A DNA stretch of 64,000 bases, from positions 62,001 through 126,000 of the forward strand of contig NZ_JAGQDF010000002.1 of NCBI RefSeq assembly GCF_018069875.1, written 5' to 3'. Shown in pieces: positions 17,609-25,715 of the stretch. The notes beneath the pieces were generated by a model that was not told the DNA's origin, made no database searches, and was given only the letters and a program-made list of their open reading frames with translations. Source of the stretch: Ideonella alba. GTDB taxonomy: Bacteria; Pseudomonadota; Gammaproteobacteria; Burkholderiales; Burkholderiaceae_C. The stretch's first letter is position 1. Each line of letters begins with the position of its first letter. Position numbers and translations under genes: made by a program.

Positions 17609-18360
17609 GCTTTTCGGTGCTGATCCCGGCGCGCATGGCGTCGAGCCGGCTGCCGGACAAGCCGCTGGCCGACATCGGTGGCCTGCCGATGGTGGTCCGG
17701 GTGGCCCAGCGGGTCAGCGGCATCGGTGCCCGCCAGGTGATGGTGGCGGCCGACGATGCCCGCATCGTCGACGCCTGCCGGCTGCACGGCGTGTCGGCAC
17801 TGATGACCCGGGTAGACCATCCCAGTGGCAGCGACCGCCTGGCCGAGGCCTGCGAGGCGCTGGGCCTGTCCGGTGATGATGTGGTGGTCAATGTCCAGGG
17901 CGACGAGCCGCTGATTGATCCGGCCCTGGTGCGCGCCTGCGCCGACCTGCTGGCCGCCCACCCGGACTGCGCGGTGGCCACCGCGGCGCACCCGATCCAC
18001 AGCGTCGAGGATTTCGCCAACCCGAACGTCGTCAAGGTGGTCTGCGACCAGCGCCGCCGTGCCCTGTACTTCAGCCGCGCGCCGATTCCCTGGTGGCGCG
18101 ACGGCTCGCGCCCGGGTGCCGCTGCGCTGCCGCCAGTGCCCGCCTGGCGCCACATCGGCCTGTACGCCTACCGCGCCGCCACGCTGCGCCGCTTTCCCAC
18201 GCTGAGCCCGGCGCCGCTGGAACAGGTCGAGTCGCTTGAGCAACTGCGGCTGATGTGGCATGGCGAAGCGATCATCGTCCACGAGGCGCTGGAGGCCCCG
18301 GCGGCCGGTGTCGACACCCCCGAGGATCTGGCGCGCGTGCGCCGCCTGTTCCCAGGGTAA
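17605..18360 (+). CDS. kdsB: 3-deoxy-manno-octulosonate cytidylyltransferase KdsB
   Basis: 251 residues, GTG start. KdsB makes CMP-Kdo for lipopolysaccharide inner-core synthesis. Motifs are the nucleotide-binding N-terminus [67 protein letters not shown] and the C-terminal [13 protein letters not shown]. The start overlaps the Trm112-like stop. It is the last gene of the exbB-to-kdsB run; 160 bases without an obvious gene separate it from adk. Confidence 0.95.
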   Translation: MSFSVLIPARMASSRLPDKPLADIGGLPMVVRVAQRVSGIGARQVMVAADDARIVDACRLHGVSALMTRVDHPSGSDRLAEACEALGLSGDDVVVNVQGDEPLIDPALVRACADLLAAHPDCAVATAAHPIHSVEDFANPNVVKVVCDQRRRALYFSRAPIPWWRDGSRPGAAALPPVPAWRHIGLYAYRAATLRRFPTLSPAPLEQVESLEQLRLMWHGEAIIVHEALEAPAAGVDTPEDLARVRRLFPG

Positions 18361-18394
18361 GCCCGCTCCGGACGCACCCCGGCTGTCAGTCTGA

Positions 18395-19174
<780 letters not shown>

Positions 19175-19205
19175 TCCCGCGTCGGCCGGGTCTTCCACGC
19201 ACAGC

Positions 19206-19230
19206 AGGGCCGCCTTCGGGCGGCCCTTTT
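19206..19230 (+). terminator. Rho-independent terminator of adk
   Basis: A 9-bp stem AGGGCCGCC / GGCGGCCCT with a stable TTCG tetraloop is followed by TTT, 31 bases after the adk stop. Confidence 0.85.
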
Positions 19231-19269
19231 GCATGGCGGAGGCCCCCGACAGCCCGGCTCGGTGCACAA

Positions 19270-19291
19270 TTGACGTTTACGTCAACGTCAA
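19270..19291. promoter_or_regulatory. 22-bp near-perfect palindrome, LiuR-like operator upstream of the SDR gene
   Basis: The outer arms are TTGACGTT and AACGTCAA around TACGTC; 20 of 22 positions match the reverse complement. It lies 21 bases before the SDR ATG. It resembles the ACGT-rich sites of MerR-family LiuR regulators of branched-chain amino acid and acyl-CoA breakdown. The regulator assignment is inference. Confidence 0.55.
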
Positions 19292-19312
19292 CCACTCGAA
19301 CAGGAGCAACCC

Positions 19313-20071
19313 ATGGATATCGCCGGCAAGGTCTTCATCGTCACCGGAGGCGCCTCCGGGCTGGGCGAAGGCACGGCGCGCATGCTGGCCGCGAACGGCG
19401 GGAAGGTGGTCATCGCCGACCTGCAGCAGGACAAGGGCGAGGCCCTGGCACGCGAACTGGGCGGCGCCTTCGTGCGCTGCGATGTCAGCAACGAGGACGA
19501 TGGCCGCGCCGCAGTCGCGGCCGCCACCGCGATGGGCAAGCTGATGGGCCTGGTCAATTGCGCCGGCATTGCACCGGCGGCCAAGACCGTGGGCAAGGAT
19601 GGTGCGCATGCGCTGGCGCTGTTCGCCAAGGTCATCCAGGTCAACCTGGTGGGCAGCTTCAACATGATCCGCCTCGCGGCCGAGGCCATGTGCCGCAACG
19701 AACCCGAAGCCACCGGCGAGCGCGGTGTGCTGATCAGCACCGCCAGCGTGGCGGCATTCGACGGCCAGATCGGCCAGGCGGCCTACTCGGCCAGCAAGGG
19801 CGGCGTGGTCGGCATGACGTTGCCGATTGCCCGCGATCTGGCGCGCAACGGCATCCGCAACATGACGATCGCCCCGGGCATCTTCGGCACCCCGATGCTG
19901 TTCGGCATGCCGCAGGAGGTGCAGGATTCACTGGCCGCCGGCGTGCCCTTCCCCAGCCGGCTGGGTCGGCCCGAGGACTACGCCAAGCTGGTGCACCAGA
20001 TCGTCACCAACGACATGCTCAATGGTGAGGTGATCCGTCTGGATGGCGCGATTCGCCTGGCGCCGCGCTGA
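19313..20071 (+). CDS. Short-chain dehydrogenase, 3-hydroxyacyl-CoA dehydrogenase type II-like
   Basis: 252 residues. An NAD-binding Rossmann protein with [20 protein letters not shown] and the catalytic Tyr-x3-Lys in [15 protein letters not shown]; the Ser lies in [13 protein letters not shown]. The segment [20 protein letters not shown] and overall length are typical of HSD10-like enzymes that oxidise 3-hydroxyacyl-CoA or 2-methyl-3-hydroxybutyryl-CoA in isoleucine and fatty-acid breakdown. The upstream palindrome of LiuR type supports that role. It appears monocistronic, with CAGGAG as ribosome site. Confidence 0.85.
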   Translation: MDIAGKVFIVTGGASGLGEGTARMLAANGGKVVIADLQQDKGEALARELGGAFVRCDVSNEDDGRAAVAAATAMGKLMGLVNCAGIAPAAKTVGKDGAHALALFAKVIQVNLVGSFNMIRLAAEAMCRNEPEATGERGVLISTASVAAFDGQIGQAAYSASKGGVVGMTLPIARDLARNGIRNMTIAPGIFGTPMLFGMPQEVQDSLAAGVPFPSRLGRPEDYAKLVHQIVTNDMLNGEVIRLDGAIRLAPR

Positions 20072-20143
20072 ACGCTGCCGCACCACCGCCGCAGGACGGC
20101 GGCGGTGGTGCGCGTCCTGCGAGGGGTGGTGGACCGAAGGGGG

Positions 20144-20416
20144 TCAGCGGGTCTGACCGGTGCGCTGCTGGGCGTCCTGCACCATCTTGCGCGACTGCTG
20201 GCTCTCGTACTCCCACATGCCGGCCGTCTTGCAGGTCTTGGTGGGGATCTTGGAGCCGGTGGGGCGCTCGTAGCGGCAGACCATGCGGTCCGGGTCGTTG
20301 CCCGGCTGGGACGCCGAATCGGCGGTGGCCGCGGCCACATGACTGGTGGGCGGCGTCTGCGCCCAGGCAGGAAGGGCCATGCTGCAGGCGGCAACCAGGA
20401 TCATTCGGGACAACAT
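20144..20416 (-). CDS. Small exported protein with a conserved Cys pair, function unknown
   Basis: 90 residues. A signal peptide (MLSRMILVAACSMALPAWAQ) is followed by a Thr/Ala/Ser-rich stretch and a compact C-terminal motif MVCRYERPTGSKIPTKTCKT with two cysteines, then MWEYESQQSRKMVQDAQQR. Similar short periplasmic proteins with this C-R-x-G-S-x-C-x-T arrangement occur in proteobacteria, but I know of no assigned function. GGAGG at 20424-20428 supports the ATG at 20416. It lies downstream of, and on the same strand as, the sulfotransferase cluster. Confidence 0.7.
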   Translation of the reverse strand: MLSRMILVAACSMALPAWAQTPPTSHVAAATADSASQPGNDPDRMVCRYERPTGSKIPTKTCKTAGMWEYESQQSRKMVQDAQQRTGQTR

Positions 20417-20539
20417 CTTCAAACCTCCAGACGCCCGGCTGACACCAACGGGGCGATAATCAAGAAAATACAACCGATTTCAACCGACCTCTTCGGGTCG
20501 ACTCGTTGGACGAGTATAGTTGAGAGAATCAACGACGAA

Positions 20540-22429
20540 CTATCGAAGAGACTTTAACCTTTCCCAGGTATCTGAGAAGTCATTCAAACATTTTCGAATG
20601 ATGTCCTCATTTTTCCGCCATTTCTCAGGGTGCGGTTTGGTGAGCGTATGCCGGGATGGTGGTAACGGAGCGCTGAGCCGTGCCTGCAAGGCAGAATCGA
20701 CAGCGATACCTGCAAAATCACAGATCCTGCGCACCACCTGATCGGGCTGACGGGTGAGATCGGTGTAGTTCACCGCCATCCAGCGCTCGGGCGGCAGCGC
20801 ACTGAGGTCATCCAGTGCAATGGTATTCGTGGTATTCCATTGGAATGTGGCCACGTCGGCCAATGGGCGACCGCGTAATTGACGCCAGCCCGGCGGCAGC
20901 AGCAAGGACCAATCGCCGTCCCAGCCCGGCATATTCGAATAAGTGACCCAGCCGCCGCTTTCCCAGGCATCGAGGATGCTGCTGATATTCTCCCAGGGGT
21001 CGCGCCACAGGAACACGAATTTGGCCTGGGGAAACAGGCTTGCGAAAAATGGCACGCGCAAGGCGTTCTTCGGGGTTTTCTCCAGCACCCTCACCGGCCC
21101 GGCATCGGCCGGCAGGGGTTCGCCCTGGGGGTTTCGCAGCCGCGCACGCAAGCGCGCGGCCATGTCGGCGGCCAGTTCGGGGTTGGCATGCGACGCGTCC
21201 AGACGGTTGTCTTCCAGACCGTCGGTGCCCGGGGCGAATTGCTCGTAGCCCTCGACCAGCCAATGGGCCTCGCCGCCCACGGTCCACCACTGGGGTGTGC
21301 TGGCCAGTGTTTCGAACAGCAGGGTGCTGCCCGAGCGCGGTGCCGCGATGATGAACACCGGGGCGATGCCCTGGGGGGCGATGGCTGGCGCGGGGGCATC
21401 GCGCCGGATCGCCGACGGCGCCGGTGACGTGCTCATGGTCGCTGCCGCGCTCGCCACAACGGGCGACGGAGCCGTTTGGGTCAGGCTGGTCTGCCCTTCG
21501 CTGACCAGGTAGCGCCCCACCCGTGCCATCAGCACGCGCATGGTCGGGGCCTTGTTGCTGCGCATCGACAGGCGTTCGCCGTGGGCCTGGGTCACCTCGC
21601 GCAGCGCCTGGGCCATGTAGCGGAACTGCTCCAGGCCCTCATCCGAGTCGGCATACAGCGACCACAGCTGGCGCCAGTCGTTGCAGAAGCTGCGCAGCAG
21701 GCTCTGGAAGCGCAGCACATCGTGCACCGAGCCGCCTGCCCCGGGCGTGGGCTCCAGATCGGCCGCCAGATCGCCCAGCAAGGACTCCAGTTCGGACGGC
21801 GGCATCACCCGGAAGGTGTTGTAGCGCTCCAGCGCCAGGCTGACCTCGCGCCCGGGTTGGTAGCCCACACGCTGCGGGAGCTGGCCCGGTGGCGTGCCCA
21901 TGGCCATGTTCCAGAAGGCCGCGCTGCCCGAGGTGTCGGCGACCAGGTGGATGCGTTCCTCGTCGGTGTCGTTCTCGACCCGGTGCAGCCGCCAGTTGTC
22001 GAAGATCCAGGCCTCGCCGGGCGCCATGTAGACGCACTCGTCCTCGCACCAGAACTTCACGCCCGGGCGGGTCAGCACGGGAATGTGCACCCGCACGCGG
22101 GTGAACCAGTGGTAGTTCATGTCGGCGTGCTCGGGCACCTTGGCGCCCGGCGCCAGCCGCATCAGCCGCGAGCGACCCCAGACCACGCCGAAGTGCGCCA
22201 GCACCTGGCGGATGTAGGGCGTGGCCTGCAGGTGGGGCGTCATGGCCATGCGGCCGGTGACATCGTCGTTCTCGGCACCGTCCACCGTGATCAGCCGGCA
22301 GGCGGTGTTGCCTTCGAAGGCGTTGGGATGACTCACCCAGGCCTCGGGCGGCAGCGCGCGCACTTCCTGCGCCAGGCGATCGGCGTCGAACTGCAGGGGC
22401 AGCTTGAAGAAGGGTTGGGCCAGTTTCAT
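20540..22429 (-). CDS. Aspartyl/asparaginyl beta-hydroxylase domain fused to a sulfotransferase domain
   Basis: 629 residues. The N-terminal half (about 1-210) is a 2-oxoglutarate/Fe(II) hydroxylase-like domain: VPEHADMNYHWFTRVRVHIP supplies a His-x-Asp pair near residue 101, and AWIFDNWRLHRVENDTDEER the second His near 147 and an Arg for 2-oxoglutarate. The C-terminal half (about 350-610) is a PAPS-dependent sulfotransferase: VFIIAAPRSGSTLLFETLA is the 5'-phosphosulfate loop and FVFLWRDPWENISSIL the 3'-phosphate region. A helical linker rich in Ala/Pro/Ser joins them. The ATG overlaps the upstream stop (TGATG), so expression is coupled. Substrate unknown. Confidence 0.85.
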   Translation of the reverse strand: MKLAQPFFKLPLQFDADRLAQEVRALPPEAWVSHPNAFEGNTACRLITVDGAENDDVTGRMAMTPHLQATPYIRQVLAHFGVVWGRSRLMRLAPGAKVPEHADMNYHWFTRVRVHIPVLTRPGVKFWCEDECVYMAPGEAWIFDNWRLHRVENDTDEERIHLVADTSGSAAFWNMAMGTPPGQLPQRVGYQPGREVSLALERYNTFRVMPPSELESLLGDLAADLEPTPGAGGSVHDVLRFQSLLRSFCNDWRQLWSLYADSDEGLEQFRYMAQALREVTQAHGERLSMRSNKAPTMRVLMARVGRYLVSEGQTSLTQTAPSPVVASAAATMSTSPAPSAIRRDAPAPAIAPQGIAPVFIIAAPRSGSTLLFETLASTPQWWTVGGEAHWLVEGYEQFAPGTDGLEDNRLDASHANPELAADMAARLRARLRNPQGEPLPADAGPVRVLEKTPKNALRVPFFASLFPQAKFVFLWRDPWENISSILDAWESGGWVTYSNMPGWDGDWSLLLPPGWRQLRGRPLADVATFQWNTTNTIALDDLSALPPERWMAVNYTDLTRQPDQVVRRICDFAGIAVDSALQARLSAPLPPSRHTLTKPHPEKWRKNEDIIRKCLNDFSDTWERLKSLR

Positions 22430-23733
22430 CAGAACTCCAGCGACGAGGACCGGGTGCTGAAGCCACCCAGCACCTCCTGCAGTTCGCGCAGCGCCTGAAT
22501 CTCGACCTCGCTGAGATCGGGATGCCACAGGTCGAAGATCATCACCACCCGGATCTGGTCGCTGCGGTTCCAGGCCTCGTGCGAGTAGGTGTCGTCGAAG
22601 ACGACGACCTCGCCCTCCTTCCAGGCGTGCTCGATGCCGGCCACGTTGAGCGCGCAGTTCGCCGGCACGATCAGCGGCAGGTGGCCCACCAGGCGGGCGT
22701 TGGTCACGCCGTAGTGCGGCAGCAGGTGCGTGCCAGGCCCCAGGATGCTGAACAGCACCTCCGGGCCGTGGCCGGTGACCCGTGACAGCGGCAGCTGATC
22801 GATCGCGGCAGCGGTCACGGGACAGGCGGCGGCGTTGTTCTCGTTGCGCTGTCCGTGGCGGTAGAAGTAGTAGCCGTCCCAGCGCGACGGACCGGTCTGG
22901 TTGGCCAGGAAGGCCTGGGCCAGCGCCGGGTCGCCGAACACCGGCTCGCGGCCGGTGGGGTCCGACATCACCGCCAGCAGCTCAGCGCGGATCTGGGCCG
23001 CCTGGGCTTCCAGCTGGTCGACGCCGCGGATGCGGGTCTTGTCGATGTAGGGCGACTGCGCCAGGCCGGGCACCGGAAAGCGCGTCGGGTGCTGGCGCTT
23101 GTCCGGCGCGTCGTAGACCGCCTCGCCCAGCTGGATCAGCGCGAAGCCGATGACGCGGTCCATGTCGGCCTGGCCGTGGCGGGCGACGATGCCCGACAGG
23201 ATCTGGTCGCACAGGCTGCGCTTGTGCTCGCGGACCATGGACAGCGCATGAACCACGGCGGCACGCATCGCGGGTGGCGTGGAGCTCTCGCTGATCCAGC
23301 GGCCCTGGCGCTGTGCGTCGTCGATGGCGCGCGCGTAGTGCAGCACCGCCGCGTTGAGGTCGCCCCCCTGCTCCAGCAGCCGCGCACAGGACAGCCGCGC
23401 AGCGAACAGCGCGGGCTGTGCGGTCAGCAGCCGCCGGTAGGAGGCCAACGCGGCGGCGCCATCGCCCTCGGCTTCCTGGATGTTGGCCAACTGATTCAGG
23501 GTCAGCGGGTCCTGCGGTGCGCTGTTCAAGGCGGCCTGCACATGCTGCCGGGCGGTGCGCAGGTCGTTCGCGCTGAGGGCCAGCACGGCCAGGGCATTGC
23601 GCACCTCGACGTGCTCGGGGGCCGCATCGACCAGTCGATTCAGGATCGACAAGGCCTCCGGCAGGCGTCCGGCGCCCATGCAGGCCCGCGCCGTGTTGAA
23701 GGACTCCGTGAACTCGACTGCATCCATCGCCAT
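22429..23733 (-). CDS. TPR-containing aspartyl/asparaginyl beta-hydroxylase
   Basis: 434 residues. TPR-like helical repeats fill about residues 5-150 (ALSILNRLVDAAPEHVEVRN, PLTLNQLANIQEAEGDGAAA). The C-terminal hydroxylase domain closely follows the animal AspH pattern: GTHLLPHYGVTNARLVGHLP and EGEVVVFDDTYSHEAWNRSD give two iron His residues, then IRVVMIFDLWHPDLS supplies the 2-oxoglutarate Arg. As in AspH, the usual acidic iron ligand is a Gly (H-Y-G). No signal peptide, so probably cytoplasmic. It sits between two sulfotransferase genes and overlaps the following one by one base. Confidence 0.85.
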   Translation of the reverse strand: MAMDAVEFTESFNTARACMGAGRLPEALSILNRLVDAAPEHVEVRNALAVLALSANDLRTARQHVQAALNSAPQDPLTLNQLANIQEAEGDGAAALASYRRLLTAQPALFAARLSCARLLEQGGDLNAAVLHYARAIDDAQRQGRWISESSTPPAMRAAVVHALSMVREHKRSLCDQILSGIVARHGQADMDRVIGFALIQLGEAVYDAPDKRQHPTRFPVPGLAQSPYIDKTRIRGVDQLEAQAAQIRAELLAVMSDPTGREPVFGDPALAQAFLANQTGPSRWDGYYFYRHGQRNENNAAACPVTAAAIDQLPLSRVTGHGPEVLFSILGPGTHLLPHYGVTNARLVGHLPLIVPANCALNVAGIEHAWKEGEVVVFDDTYSHEAWNRSDQIRVVMIFDLWHPDLSEVEIQALRELQEVLGGFSTRSSSLEF

Positions 23734-23778
23734 CTTCCATCCGATCCCAGGCCGGTCGCTTCGTTCCCCACGCAGCGC

Positions 23779-25608
23779 TCAGGCCTCGTAACCCCAGCGC
23801 GACATCAGACTGGACAGGCCGGGCACCAGAACGCGCAGCTGCGGCTCATAGGCGCGCCAGCGGCCCACTGCCTTGGCGGTCACCGGCTTGACCACCTGAT
23901 GGTAGCTGGGGGTGCCAATATAGCCCCGGCGCCGCGCATTCTGCGCGGGCTCGAGCATGGCCGGGTCCCATGCCAGATCACAGAACTGGGCGATCTGCCG
24001 GGCATAGCCTTCCAGGTCGGCCACCAGCGACTCGTAGCGCACCTCCATCACCCGCGGTTGCAGCAGTTCAACGGCGGCGTACCACTGCGCAAACATCGCG
24101 GCATAGCCGGCGCCCAGGGTCGGCAGGTCCTGGCACAGCCGTGCGAAATCGGGGGCCCGGTAGTGCTGGAAGTAGTTGCTGGTGATGACGTCCAGCGGAT
24201 GACGCACCGCCATGATGATCGGGGCTTCGGGCCACAGACGGCGGATCACCGGCAGCCGCAGCATGTTCAAGGGGTTCTTGTCCAGCAGGCGCTGACCGGG
24301 TGCCAGGTCCACCTTGGTGGCCACCTGGCTCCAGTAGCGCTGGCGGGCGGCCTGCAGCTGCTCGGCGCTGGCCTGCGCCAGCGCGCGTGGATAGTCCAGG
24401 CCCTGTTCCTGCAGGCATTCCTGCGCGTCGAGCAGGAAGCGCTGCTCGTCCATGGTCTGAAGCCCGGGATGGGCGTCCATCATCTGTTCGAGCAAGGTGG
24501 TGCCGGAGCGCGGGAAGGCCACGATGAACACCGGGCTCTGGGCCGCGGACGGGGCCGCCGGGTCGTGCCAGCGCGCCACATCCTGCGGGTCACAGCCGGT
24601 GCGGCCGGGGTCGCCGAAGGCGATCTCCTGCCCCTGCGATCCCGGCGCCGCCATGCCGAAGAAAGCCATCTGAGAGCGGTGCGCCGCCGTGGCTGCCTCG
24701 AACGCCTCGGCGCTGCGCCCCAGCGTGTCCAGGGCCTTGGCCAGCGGGAACAGCAGCTCGTGGCGTGCGGGCTCGGGAACGTCCTTCGCCAGCAGCTGCT
24801 GGTACAGGCCCACGGCCTCCTCCGTCTGGCCATTGCGCGTGGCCATCTGTGCACACAGGCCCAGCCACCGCTCCTGCAGTTCCGGCGGAATCGACACGCG
24901 CACCGCCTGCAGCCGCGCAAAGCGCTGGTTGGCCTCGTCCAGGCGGTTGGTGCGCTCCAGCAGCGACACCAGGGTCATCTCCACCGCGTGGCCATTCTGG
25001 CGGGACAGTGACAACTGCTCGACGATGCCCAGGGCCGAGGCCTGGTCGCCAGCGGTGAGCAGCATCATCGCCACCTCGGCCAGCAGTTCAGGCGTCCAGC
25101 CCTGCCAGCTCTGCCAGTCCTGCAGCGCGCTGCGCAACGCCGCGGGCTCGCCGCTTTGCATCAGGGTCTGGGCGTAAAGGCAGCCAATCTCGGCCTCCAC
25201 CGGGCGCTGCACCATGGCCAGCGCCAGCTGCTGTCGGGCTTCGGGCAACTGGCCGCGCTCGATCTCGAGCAGCGCCATGTTGTAGCGCAGCACGGGGTTC
25301 CAGCCCGCAATGCGTGCGGCCGCCTGGTAGCCCTCGGCCGCGTCATTCAACTGGCCCGAGGCCCGCAGGGCGGTCGCCAGGTTCATCCAGTGCGTGGGCT
25401 CGGTGGGCTGCAGGCGGGTCAGGGTCCGGAAGGCCGTGGCGGCGGCGCCAAAGTCGGCCTTGGCCTGCTTGATGATGCCGTAGACCAGCAGCACCTGCGG
25501 ATCCTTGGGCGCGCCGATCAGGGCCATGTCGGCCCACTGGGAGGCCGCGTGCAGGTCACCCGCCTCGTAGGCGGCGTAGGCGCGCTGAATCGCCATGTTC
25601 TCTTGCAT
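23779..25608 (-). CDS. TPR-containing sulfotransferase
   Basis: 609 residues. The N-terminal half (about 1-330) consists of TPR-like repeats, for example THWMNLATALRASGQLNDAA and PVLRYNMALLEIERGQLPEA. The C-terminal half is a sulfotransferase with the PAPS loop VFIVAFPRSGTTLLEQMMDA near residue 365, then LLDKNPLNMLRLP and IIMAVRHPLDVITSNYFQHY (3'-phosphate site). This TPR-sulfotransferase layout is widespread in proteobacteria and resembles protein-modifying tyrosyl sulfotransferases, but the acceptor is not known. It is the first gene after the TonB-dependent receptor, separated by a 14-bp hairpin. Confidence 0.87.
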   Translation of the reverse strand: MQENMAIQRAYAAYEAGDLHAASQWADMALIGAPKDPQVLLVYGIIKQAKADFGAAATAFRTLTRLQPTEPTHWMNLATALRASGQLNDAAEGYQAAARIAGWNPVLRYNMALLEIERGQLPEARQQLALAMVQRPVEAEIGCLYAQTLMQSGEPAALRSALQDWQSWQGWTPELLAEVAMMLLTAGDQASALGIVEQLSLSRQNGHAVEMTLVSLLERTNRLDEANQRFARLQAVRVSIPPELQERWLGLCAQMATRNGQTEEAVGLYQQLLAKDVPEPARHELLFPLAKALDTLGRSAEAFEAATAAHRSQMAFFGMAAPGSQGQEIAFGDPGRTGCDPQDVARWHDPAAPSAAQSPVFIVAFPRSGTTLLEQMMDAHPGLQTMDEQRFLLDAQECLQEQGLDYPRALAQASAEQLQAARQRYWSQVATKVDLAPGQRLLDKNPLNMLRLPVIRRLWPEAPIIMAVRHPLDVITSNYFQHYRAPDFARLCQDLPTLGAGYAAMFAQWYAAVELLQPRVMEVRYESLVADLEGYARQIAQFCDLAWDPAMLEPAQNARRRGYIGTPSYHQVVKPVTAKAVGRWRAYEPQLRVLVPGLSSLMSRWGYEA

Positions 25609-25650
25609 CGTTCAGGGAGCCCGCGATGTCAATGAAAGTCCAGAAATGAA

Positions 25651-25681
25651 ATGAGCCGCGCGGCACAGCCGCGCGGCTCAT
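25651..25681 (-). terminator. Strong intercistronic hairpin after the TonB-dependent receptor gene
   Basis: A perfect 14-bp inverted repeat (ATGAGCCGCGCGGC / GCCGCGCGGCTCAT) with a 3-base loop starts 35 bases after the receptor stop. On the transcribed strand it is followed by TTCATTTCTGG, a poor U-tract. It could terminate partially or protect the receptor mRNA 3' end, giving more receptor than enzyme. Confidence 0.6.
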
Positions 25682-25715
25682 GGATCGACTGGTCACAAGG
25701 ACCAGTTCATCTCAC

